The notes beneath the pieces are model-generated. The model was not told the DNA's origin and made no database searches. It saw nothing but the letters and a program-made list of their open reading frames with translations. Both the position numbers and the translations under genes were made by a program. A stretch of DNA of 64,000 bases from Teredinibacter turnerae (GTDB lineage Bacteria > Pseudomonadota > Gammaproteobacteria > Pseudomonadales > Cellvibrionaceae), in contig NZ_CP149817.1 in assembly GCF_037935975.1 (NCBI RefSeq), positions 2,542,001 to 2,606,000 of the forward strand. The letters run 5' to 3'. This document shows, piece after piece, positions 53,434-61,932 of the stretch. The stretch's first letter is position 1. Every line of letters starts with the position of its first letter.

Positions 53434-54339
53434 GTGACGCTAGTGCATACCGTGCACGCACGTTTGAAGTGGCGTAGTGAACGCAAAAAAGATCAGCGGT
53501 TACAGGATGCAGGCTGGTATGACTTAGCTGCCCGCTCGCACCTGGCACCGGTGTTTATCGGAGGCTGTGGGCGATCCGGAACAACGTTGTTCAAAGAGTT
53601 GCTCAACCGGCACTCGTTATGCGCCTGTGGGCCGGAAACCTCGCTATACGGGCTCCCCCACAATCTACAGAATATCTCCGTGCCTTGGGATATCGATTAC
53701 GATCACCTCAAAGCAATGCAAAAAAAATCTCGCAATCTAATCGAGTTTGCGGATGCCTTTGCTATGGAGTTTTTAGCGTCGGAGGGCAAGCAGGTCTGGG
53801 TAGAGAAAACACCTAATAATGTTCGAGCGATTGAAAAAATACTTACATGGTACCCTAAAGGTAAATTTATTCACCTTATACGTGATGGCAGGGATGTCGT
53901 GTGCTCTCTACGGCATCACCCAAAAGAGCGAGTTAAAGATGGCAAGATCGTACCAATAAAAACAACAAATCCAATCAGTAAATGCGCGACACGTTGGCTG
54001 AACGATACCATGAGAGGCCTTGCGTTCAAATCGCACCCACGTTGCCTGGAAGTTCGTTATGAGGCACTAACCGAAGCTCCAGAGGAAAGCTTGCAGAGAA
54101 TATGTCGTTTCATCGGTATTGATTTTGAGCCTCAAATGCTAGATGCCGCCGGGACGGAAAGCCGAAGAAGCGGACAATATATGAACAATCATAATGCTTC
54201 GGATAGTATATCCGCGAGAAGTATTGCTCGATGGAAAACGGATTTAACATGCGGGGAGCGAGAGGACTTTGTCAATATTTCGGGCGAACTCTTGATTGCG
54301 TTGGGCTATGTAAATGACCATTCCTGGGTTAAGAGTTAA
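53434..54339 (+). CDS. PAPS-dependent sulfotransferase
   Basis: 301-residue single-domain sulfotransferase. The 5'-phosphosulfate loop GGCGRSGTTL lies near 43-52, the 3'-phosphate motif HLIRDGRDVVCSLR near 147-160, and the family VRYEAL segment follows near 208. No signal peptide or TPR region, unlike the protein at 42.3-43.9 kb, so the two are not recent copies. The start is GTG 53434. It is isolated between two mobile-element copies; acceptor unknown, possibly a surface sugar or lipid. Confidence 0.87.
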   Translation: MTLVHTVHARLKWRSERKKDQRLQDAGWYDLAARSHLAPVFIGGCGRSGTTLFKELLNRHSLCACGPETSLYGLPHNLQNISVPWDIDYDHLKAMQKKSRNLIEFADAFAMEFLASEGKQVWVEKTPNNVRAIEKILTWYPKGKFIHLIRDGRDVVCSLRHHPKERVKDGKIVPIKTTNPISKCATRWLNDTMRGLAFKSHPRCLEVRYEALTEAPEESLQRICRFIGIDFEPQMLDAAGTESRRSGQYMNNHNASDSISARSIARWKTDLTCGEREDFVNISGELLIALGYVNDHSWVKS

Positions 54340-54365
54340 TGTATCACCAATCCTGAAATCTAATA

Positions 54366-54704
54366 GATTACCTTAGCGTCTATCAAATTCGCTCTGCCGC
54401 AGCCTGTATTTTAGATAAGGGTATTTCAACTCGTTGTTTAGCTAAATAAATAATCGAAAATTAAGGCATCAGCCAGAAAAATATAGGTCCAGCCCTGTGG
54501 ATTGCGGGCAAAGTTCCGCGCCCTGCGTTGTTTGTCGCTCATCTGGAACTGCCACCGCTATGCCGGGCGCGTTTTAGCGTGTAACCGTGCAGGGTGGGGG
54601 AGGTATACCGAATAATCGACACTACAAACGTTGGGGTAGCGCATCACTTAATAGCGACATTGTAGCCGCAACAGAATGAATGGAATTAATGTACGCAGAC
54701 TCTA
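54366..54704 (+). mobile_element. MITE-like element, decayed copy 3
   Basis: Same orientation and layout as copy 1 but with many substitutions and indels: CAAATTCGCTCTGCCGCAGCC matches the left part, CGCGTTTTAGCGTGTAACC the middle, and GCCGCAACAGAATGAAT the right. Its terminal repeats no longer match each other well, so it is probably immobile. Ends are approximate. It starts 27 bp after the sulfotransferase stop. Confidence 0.78.
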
Positions 54705-55040
54705 TTATGTCAGTCTTATGCAGGCTCGTGGTAAAAATACGTATGCTGTCTATTTTATTAGCGAAAGTGTCTTAAAGGAAGTGTATTAAAGAAAGTGTCG
54801 CGCTATACGCGTTGTTGTAAGAATACTCGAACGAGCGTTTTTGTGGTTTTAATTTGAATAAATTGTTAAACCACTTTAGTTGCGACATTTTTTTGTTGAT
54901 GCGTGACGTTTTTTTATTGTGAGACGTTTTCCTCAAATCGTTGTTCTGGTTCTGCGTTAGACTCGCCCCGCTTCAGAGCGGTCTGAGCTGAGGTGATAAG
55001 TATTGAATCAAACCAACAAATACTATTTGAGGAATATACG
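54705..55040. other. Intergenic, AT-rich
   Basis: 336 bp upstream of the secreted protein gene. Around 54885-54935 a GACGTTTT-type unit recurs imperfectly (GCGACATTTTTTTG, GTGACGTTTTTTTA, GAGACGTTTTCC). No gene seen; the promoter of the following gene should lie here. Confidence 0.35.
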
Positions 55041-55958
55041 ATGTTACCAAAAATAAAATTGATCGGTTTCGCGTTGGGCTGTATCGCTGCACTTGGAGAT
55101 AATGCGATGGCCTGTAATGCAATCGATGATGGTGGCGACCCATTCGATGTTGCAACTTACAGTGCGTGCAACAGTTCGGTCAGTGATCTGTCTGGGGTCT
55201 GGATGCTTGTATCCGATTACAATTTGAAGACCAGTTATTTTGGATTGACCTGGAGCGAAAGTCGGCGTCAGCGTCAGACGGTTCAGATACTCGATAATCA
55301 GGACGGTACTATCACCGTGTCCGACTGCGGTTTTCTCGGTTATGGTTACGAATATACCTTGTCCAAAAGTGCGAATGAATTGACGTTTGTCGGTGACCAG
55401 GTTATCGATTTTTCCCTGCAAGTAGTTAACAACACGCAACTTTCCGGTAGTGTTGTTTCTCGGGCATCTGTATGGGGCTCCTCCATTGAAGTGATATCGA
55501 ACTACGCAGAAGCCGTTAAACTCCATGATCTCACAGCGCCTATAGCCTCGCTCGGTGAGCTAAGCAGTGAGTATGGTCCTGCCGACAATAAGAAACTGCT
55601 AAATAACTGGCAGATTGCCTGTTTTAAAAATACAACCTACGACATAGAGTACACGTATTTTGATGGCTCCACGGAACGCCGCGTATATGAGAACAGCGAC
55701 ATCTATGCCGTGGAAAGCGTTGAAGATGGTGTGGGAGGAGAAGCATTAGCGCTATTTTCAGTGAGTGAGCCTACTCTGAACGAGACATTGCGTGCCGAGT
55801 TTAATCTCGCTGAGCGCAATGACGTGAACGGAGAAACGGAAAACGTGAATATCGATTATGTGACAAACTCTAATAGCCATCTCTCAGGGACCGCTTCGAT
55901 CCTGGATGAAGATCGGGCGTTAGTAAGTGCAGATATCGAATTCAATTTGTCGCTCTAA
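55041..55958 (+). CDS. Secreted protein of unknown function
   Basis: 305-residue protein from ATG 55041, chosen because GAGGAA is 6-11 bp upstream and a signal peptide begins there (LPKIKLIGFALGCIAALG...AMA, cleavage before CNAID). The frame is open back to 54993. The cysteine after AMA could be lipidated, but the box is poor. The rest is beta-rich with repeated short motifs (SDLSGVWML, NNTQLSGSV, SNSHLSGTASILDEDR), resembling a lipocalin-like or adhesin-like barrel. No family recognised. A clear terminator follows. Confidence 0.68.
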   Translation: MLPKIKLIGFALGCIAALGDNAMACNAIDDGGDPFDVATYSACNSSVSDLSGVWMLVSDYNLKTSYFGLTWSESRRQRQTVQILDNQDGTITVSDCGFLGYGYEYTLSKSANELTFVGDQVIDFSLQVVNNTQLSGSVVSRASVWGSSIEVISNYAEAVKLHDLTAPIASLGELSSEYGPADNKKLLNNWQIACFKNTTYDIEYTYFDGSTERRVYENSDIYAVESVEDGVGGEALALFSVSEPTLNETLRAEFNLAERNDVNGETENVNIDYVTNSNSHLSGTASILDEDRALVSADIEFNLSL

Positions 55959-56055
55959 GTTTAAATGGTTTCTCTGTAAATCGGTCAAGCGTGTACTGCC
56001 TTTTTGAGGCGTGCATGCAGGATTAATGTAAATTGATTTTCAAAGCATGGTCAAT

Positions 56056-56080
56056 AAGCCCTGTTTGCTCGGGGCTTTTT
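56056..56080 (+). terminator. Rho-independent terminator
   Basis: Stem AAGCCC / GGGCTT with a 10-nt loop followed by TTT, 98 bp after the secreted-protein stop and just ahead of the convergent DUF2254 gene. Confidence 0.7.
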
Positions 56081-56107
56081 ACCGAAAATGCGCTACAAAT
56101 CAGGTGT

Positions 56108-57424
56108 TCAAGTGGTTTCTACGAACCGCTTATTTGCTTCTTCAAGCTCGTTCTGCTCTTTATCGCTAAATGTTTTTTGGCTTGCAAGGTACGTGGTCGC
56201 TTTTGCATGCTTCTTAAGCAATGGATGGTATTGTGTATCGAGATGACTTTTGAGTTTTGTATAGCAGCGCATAAGATGCAGATTGATTGCCATATGGCTT
56301 TCACCTGCTTGACGAATCTGGTCGAAGGCGGTGTTTATTACACTGGCCAATGCAAATGTGCGTCGCAACAACCAAATGTCGGTTGCCGTATTTACAACGC
56401 AATTCGCGGGGAATTCTCGATCATGCATAATAACGCAAGCGGAGGTAAGTCGGTCCAAACAGGTTATGGCGGTGTAGGGATCATTTATACCGGGAGAGAG
56501 TGCGCGCAAAGCAATCTCAACTAACTGACTTATTGCAAATTCCGGGTCCTGGACCGGTGTACGTTGTCTTCCGAAGACCAGGCATTTTCTATATTTGGCG
56601 ACGATTTCTTTTGAAATTTCGCAGCGTCCGTAGACAGTAATCAACGGATCTCCCTCTACTACGTAGTCGCCACTACGTACAAACACCTCAACACCAGTAA
56701 TGAGATCAGGGTTTCTGTTGACTAATTCTCGATAATTAATCGTTTGTACGTAATTACAGCATTCTGAAAATAGGGTGATAGAAAAGGAGGTTCTGACGGC
56801 AAGCTCCTCAGCGAGGGGGCGTTCGTCAACCTGGTCTTCCGGTCTTGGTAGCAGGGAGTCGATATCTCCGAGAAAGTCCGAGAAGCACCGGTAAATAATT
56901 TCATCAGCCTGAATAAATTTTGCCAGGTGGTGGATGAAATAGATTATGCAAAATACATCAAGAATCGTTAGTAGGGCCGACAAGCCTGAAATTATTGAGA
57001 GGGCATCTTCATTCTGCGTTATGGAGCTCAAATGATGTAACGAAATCAGACAGAACAGAAAGGTAGATACAAGGACACCAAGCACCACTTGTGTACCCTT
57101 GTCCAGCATAAAAGTTCGAAGCAATCTGGGGCCAAACTGCGAGGACGCCATAACCAAGGCGACAAGCGTCATTGAAAACGCAATACTGGTTGCGGTGATA
57201 ATAGATGTTGCCAAGGTCGCGAGTAGCTGCTGCGCACCACTTTGCGTAACAATCGGGAAAAATGCGAGGAGCCAGGCGGGAATACTTGCTCGTTGTACTA
57301 GTGCCAGGCAAAGTGAGCAAAGCACAACTGATAACAACATTAAACACGCTGGGATAAACCAGTAGCTGGTACTTATGTTTTCCCAGTAGGCTCGAATTTT
57401 TGTTGTTAAAGGATAGAACTCCAT
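56108..57424 (-). CDS. DUF2254-family membrane protein
   Basis: 438-residue integral membrane protein. Four hydrophobic helices occupy the first half (about 21-43, 63-90, 105-130 and 140-165). The conserved family stretch follows TSIITATSIAFSMTLVALVMASSQFGPRLL, seen here as SIAFSMTLVALVMASSQFGPR in part. The C-terminal cytoplasmic half contains ALSPGINDPYTA. Function of the family is unknown. Transcribed alone; start ATG 57424. Confidence 0.83.
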   Translation of the reverse strand: MEFYPLTTKIRAYWENISTSYWFIPACLMLLSVVLCSLCLALVQRASIPAWLLAFFPIVTQSGAQQLLATLATSIITATSIAFSMTLVALVMASSQFGPRLLRTFMLDKGTQVVLGVLVSTFLFCLISLHHLSSITQNEDALSIISGLSALLTILDVFCIIYFIHHLAKFIQADEIIYRCFSDFLGDIDSLLPRPEDQVDERPLAEELAVRTSFSITLFSECCNYVQTINYRELVNRNPDLITGVEVFVRSGDYVVEGDPLITVYGRCEISKEIVAKYRKCLVFGRQRTPVQDPEFAISQLVEIALRALSPGINDPYTAITCLDRLTSACVIMHDREFPANCVVNTATDIWLLRRTFALASVINTAFDQIRQAGESHMAINLHLMRCYTKLKSHLDTQYHPLLKKHAKATTYLASQKTFSDKEQNELEEANKRFVETT

Positions 57425-58981
57425 CTAAATAAATCCGCCCCGTTCAAACAGGATCTCGCTTCTTTGGCGTGAAGCTGGAAAGCAACACGAAATCTTGTGC
57501 ATAAGACGACTGATCTGGCTATTGGGTAATGTGCCTAATCTCAATGCGCAAATCTCCAATGCGTAAAGTGTGCCAACCAAATTAACTATCGTTAATGAGC
57601 GTTTTTTCTAGGGTCCCAGCTTGCCGGGATCTACTTTCTATGAAAATTTTACCCGCTATTGTAAAAACGACTGTTGTCACTGCGTTCATGAATAGCCTGA
57701 AACAGCTTTCCCCCAGGTCTGCTGATTCCGTGTCGACCATGCTCTTTCTCAAATTTCGATTTGCCCGCCATATGTACAGCCATATTAGCGATGTGCGACA
57801 AATTACATGAACATCGGTAGGCCAGCATTTTTTTATTTTGAAAGACGAATTTTTATGTTGGCTTTTTCAGTAGGTTTGCATACTGCTTTAGAGCTTTGCT
57901 TCGGCCTATGGCGGCACCTGGCAAGTCAAGAGAAAAATGATTGCGACACTATTGCCAGCATTAAATATTGGCTTTCATGTCAGCTATTGTTGGTAGTTTT
58001 GAATGTCGTGAAGACGGTTTGCGTCCATGGCTATCTAACCTCTTTGCTAGGGGGGTATCCTGAATATTGATTATGCGCGCCATAATTTGATTTAGATCCA
58101 ATATCATATAACTTTCACTTTTCGGAGTTTTTCTGCCAAAAGGCGTAATTTTACGCGTGCGCTTGGTCCCGTGTGCATAACCTATCCGTTGACGATGTGG
58201 CACCAGTGTTAACGATGCGTAGCGCAAAACTTGGCGCTTCTATTTATTCTCTATTGCTATGTAACGTAAATTTAATATTTAAAAATATATACATGAATTT
58301 CGCGCCTGTTGAATGCAGCGACGAACTTGCATCGATTAAAGATAAGCACTATTTATTTGGTGAATGCGTGCGGCGCCAGGTTGGGAAACTTGCCAGAAAA
58401 TTAAATAATTAAGGTGCCATATTCTTGGGGATTTCCATTTAATTATTTATTTATACAGGTCTGTATTTTTATTTTCAAAAAAATACTTAACTGTATAACT
58501 TTATTTTTACGGATATTTATTTTTCGCTTAAAACGTCATGAGGGCTTTAGAATAAAAAATTGTTGACGTAGAATTGCTGCCGCATGTGGTAGCGCGAAAT
58601 GTTGATTGGTGCTTTATGCGAAAATCGAATGCGATTAAAGCGTGTCTATCTTATTGGCGATGCTGACGTGATAAGAATGTTAACTTTTGCACGTAGCAAA
58701 TCTACCATCTTGATTTGGGTTAACCAAAAAAACCGTAATTGTTAATTGGTATATTTATCACAGCTTTCCATTTGGACTGATTTTGTGGGGCGGTCGCGCT
58801 GTGATGTCAGGTCAATATTGTGTTAACAATGCTGTGCTGAACGCTCTTATAGCTTAGACCCTTGTGAGAGTGTTTTTCTGTGTTTGCAGCCTGGTGAAAG
58901 GTTGGATCCTATAGTTTTTCGCGTGGTGTGTTGCGAAGAGCTAGAAATACGTTCTCAGTGTTCAACTGTTTGGGGCAAAAA
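57425..58981. other. Gene-poor AT-rich region
   Basis: About 1.5 kb with only short doubtful frames: 57595-57810, 57807-58070 and 58173-58412 on the + strand. The last ends in a basic helical stretch (VRRQVGKLARKLNN) and could be a small protein from ATG 58292, but support is weak. Base composition becomes very AT-rich near 58240-58560. It precedes the exporter and NRPS genes, so it likely carries their control region and marks a cluster border. Confidence 0.45.
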
Positions 58982-61570
58982 ATGAAAAGCTTTTTTTACA
59001 CATTGCCGGGCACAATAAGCGGCAACCGCATAAAATTTTATGCTGTTCTTTTGATTGTTTTAGCCGTTTGTTTTCAGGGGATGGGAAAGCTTACCCGCGA
59101 TGACAGCATTGAGTCCTGGCTTGGCGAGGATTCGCCGGTTATCAAGCAGCAGCGCGAGCTGGAAAGGGTGTTCGGCAACAATGAGGACATGGCGATACTC
59201 GTCGAAGCCCGGGATGGGGATGTATTTTCGGCGGAATCCCTTGCCGCGCTCTTGCGCTTGCAAGAGACGCTGGAAAACTACCGCCTTCGAGTTCAGGACG
59301 ATACTGAAACACCATTAAATCATATTCAGGAAATTGTTTCTCTGGTGAATGTGCCAGTAACGGATGTAACAGGCGATAACCTTTATACACATCCGTTTAT
59401 CGGTAATTTTAATCGTACTTCCGCCAATGTATCAAATCCAGAAGATGCCAGCCTGCGTGCCAGGCTAAAACGACGTGCGCTCACAGATGTAGATCTCTTG
59501 AGACGCTTCGTGTCCACAGATGGGCGCATAGCGGCGTTCCATCTTAAAACAGATTTTGGCCGCCTTGGCGATGCTAGTCAGGCAGATACTACGGTTGATT
59601 CGACCTTACTCGATAATCAGCTGTTGGAGTTAGATCTGGCGAGTTTAGAAGCGCCCGTCACTGATTCATCTTCCGAAACGCCCCCGCCGTTAACTAAAAA
59701 GCAAAATATTAGTTATAAAGAATATTCACTGTTTTCCAATGCAGTGAAATCGCTAGTCTCCGAGGCGGGCGTAGAGGAGCAGTTCCGTATTCACTATGCT
59801 GGGCTACCTGAGTTGATCGCATTTCATGTGGCAATTGGTGCCGAAAACAAAGTTATTTTCTCCGGTTTGTTCCTGCTTATGATGGCCGTGCTATTGGCCC
59901 TTTTCCGACATCCGTCCATCGTACTCTGGTGTATGTGTATCCCGATTTTAACGGTTATTTTGACGTTCGGTGTTCAGGGGTGGAGCGGTCAGCCTTCTTC
60001 AGATTTAGCCGCAGCGATGTCGTTGTTGTTAATTATTATTGGTGTGGCAGATGCAGTACACATCATGGCTGAGTATCGGCACGGCCGTCTTATAGGTCAG
60101 CCGCACCCAGAAGCGATTGCACAGGCTATGTCGAAAGCAGGCCTTTCATGTCTGTTAACGTCACTAACAACGATGGTTGCTTTTCTGTCGCTCTATTTGG
60201 TTAAACCGAATATTCACACCGCAATATTCGGTCTGTTTACAACCTTAGGCTTAGGTGTAGCCTTTGTGCTGTCAGTCGTTCTGTTACCGCTCCTACTGGA
60301 TATCTGGCGCCCCGCTTATAAAGGGGTTCGGGTTAAAGAGGTGAGCGATACGGAGCGTGCCACCCGCTTTTACTCCGCGGTGCCCGTATGGGTCTGTAGG
60401 AGGCCGGTATTTACCTTAGCTGCGTTTTTTAGCGTAGTAATTCCCGTTTCTGCAGGGATCTACTTTCTTAAGGTCGATTCGAATCCGTTGGAATCATTTG
60501 ATGAATCCACCTATATCCGGCAGGCGGCAGAAGTGGCCGACCATTACATGGGCGGCACACAAAATATCGATTTTATGGTGAACACGGGCAGTGTTGATGC
60601 CCTCTACGATGCGCGGGTACTACATACGATCGATCGTTTGCAGGTGCGTATGCGCGAGCACTTTTCGGATTTGGTATTAACGGACAATTCGATTGTGAAT
60701 GTGCTTAAACGGATTAATCAACAATTTCATGGCGGTGATCCCGACTATTATGTGCTTCCTGCAAGTAATGCGGAGCTTGGTCAATTACTCTTTTTGTTCA
60801 ATACGGCTTCACCAGAAGAGCGCAGGAAACTGGTAAGCGAAGATTTTGATTCTGCGAAAGTTATGTTTGGCCTAAAAAACGGTGGATCTACCGACTACAT
60901 TGAACTGGTCAACACCGCCAATCTGTGGGGCGCAGAGATGTTTAATGAACTAAAAGCGGACTACCCGGATTTAGAAGTCACTACGGCCGGTGGCGTGGTC
61001 ATGTTTATGACGCTATTCGAGCGTATCGCCACGTCTCAGCTCGTATCATTTTTAATCACGCTGTCTGTCGTTACCCTAACGCTGCTCTTTTTGTTCCGTT
61101 CATTAAAAATAGGGATTCTCGCCATGGTCCCCAATGTTATACCGGTGGCTGTAACTTTTGGCGTCATGGGCTGGCTGGGTATAACCCTTAACAATGTCAC
61201 TATGATTATCGCGCCAATTATTCTTGGTATTGCGGTGGATGACACCATTCACTTTATTAATAGATTTCGAAACATATTGGATAAGAGCGATAGTGTTGAT
61301 ACAGCACTTATACAAACCTTTGCCACGGTGGGGAAAGCAATTACCTACACAACAGTTATTTTATCCGCTGGGCTTTTAACGCTGTTGTACAGTTCAAACT
61401 CAGAGTTTCAAGCATTTGCTTACCTCAGCGCTATCGCATTCTCTACCGCATTGGCAGCCGAATTCTTCGTTACCCCAGCGTTATTAAAACTGTTTTACAG
61501 CAAGAAAGACACGGTACAGCAATACGAGGTTCATTCGTATGAAACGCCCGCGAAAATGGCTGGCGACTAG
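58982..61570 (+). CDS. RND/MMPL-superfamily exporter
   Basis: 862-residue inner-membrane transporter with the two-fold RND layout. One helix (about 15-35) precedes a large extracytoplasmic loop, five helices follow around 285-435, one more leads to a second loop, and five helices lie around 700-845. Motifs typical of the COG1033/MMPL exporters are visible: IIIGVADAVHIMAEYRHG in the first half and GIAVDDTIHFINRF in the second. ATG 58982 is preferred over GTG 58928 because the hydrophobic N-terminus starts there. It lies upstream of an NRPS gene on the same strand, which suggests export of that product or of a lipid. Protein sorting of hopanoid/lipid cargo is another role in this family. Confidence 0.88.
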   Translation: MKSFFYTLPGTISGNRIKFYAVLLIVLAVCFQGMGKLTRDDSIESWLGEDSPVIKQQRELERVFGNNEDMAILVEARDGDVFSAESLAALLRLQETLENYRLRVQDDTETPLNHIQEIVSLVNVPVTDVTGDNLYTHPFIGNFNRTSANVSNPEDASLRARLKRRALTDVDLLRRFVSTDGRIAAFHLKTDFGRLGDASQADTTVDSTLLDNQLLELDLASLEAPVTDSSSETPPPLTKKQNISYKEYSLFSNAVKSLVSEAGVEEQFRIHYAGLPELIAFHVAIGAENKVIFSGLFLLMMAVLLALFRHPSIVLWCMCIPILTVILTFGVQGWSGQPSSDLAAAMSLLLIIIGVADAVHIMAEYRHGRLIGQPHPEAIAQAMSKAGLSCLLTSLTTMVAFLSLYLVKPNIHTAIFGLFTTLGLGVAFVLSVVLLPLLLDIWRPAYKGVRVKEVSDTERATRFYSAVPVWVCRRPVFTLAAFFSVVIPVSAGIYFLKVDSNPLESFDESTYIRQAAEVADHYMGGTQNIDFMVNTGSVDALYDARVLHTIDRLQVRMREHFSDLVLTDNSIVNVLKRINQQFHGGDPDYYVLPASNAELGQLLFLFNTASPEERRKLVSEDFDSAKVMFGLKNGGSTDYIELVNTANLWGAEMFNELKADYPDLEVTTAGGVVMFMTLFERIATSQLVSFLITLSVVTLTLLFLFRSLKIGILAMVPNVIPVAVTFGVMGWLGITLNNVTMIIAPIILGIAVDDTIHFINRFRNILDKSDSVDTALIQTFATVGKAITYTTVILSAGLLTLLYSSNSEFQAFAYLSAIAFSTALAAEFFVTPALLKLFYSKKDTVQQYEVHSYETPAKMAGD

Positions 61571-61932
61571 CCTTGTTGACTAGAAATGTGGCATTAATCT
61601 GTAGCTGGCCCAAAGCAAACGTATTGCAAGTGCGGTGACGCTACAAATTAGGACTCTACATATGAATTTTTATGTACCGGTTTCAGAATAATTAAAGCTA
61701 TCCAGATAAGAGATTTAGGTAAACAAGCTGGAATAACTCGGTTCCGACAGCACAAAAAAAGTTAGCGAAAAGCTGACACCTTACATCAGGCAAATCGGTG
61801 GGCATGGATACCACAACCATATAATTATATGAACCATATTCTCCCCAAATAACTGATATATCAAACAACAGACCTGTTTCTGCTCTCTTCAACAGCGCAC
61901 CGAAACTTCAGGGAAATATACGGGCGACCACT
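61571..61932. other. Intergenic region between exporter and NRPS
   Basis: 362 bp without a convincing gene or clear hairpin. The NRPS start at 61933 lacks a strong ribosome site, so it may have its own promoter here. Confidence 0.4.

Noticed and set aside
56033-56524. 163-codon + strand frame over the terminator and the end of the DUF2254 gene
   Set aside because: It overlaps a clear terminator and a recognised membrane protein in the other direction.
61698-61892. 64-codon - strand frame in the exporter-NRPS gap
   Set aside because: No ribosome site or recognisable domain; probably chance.
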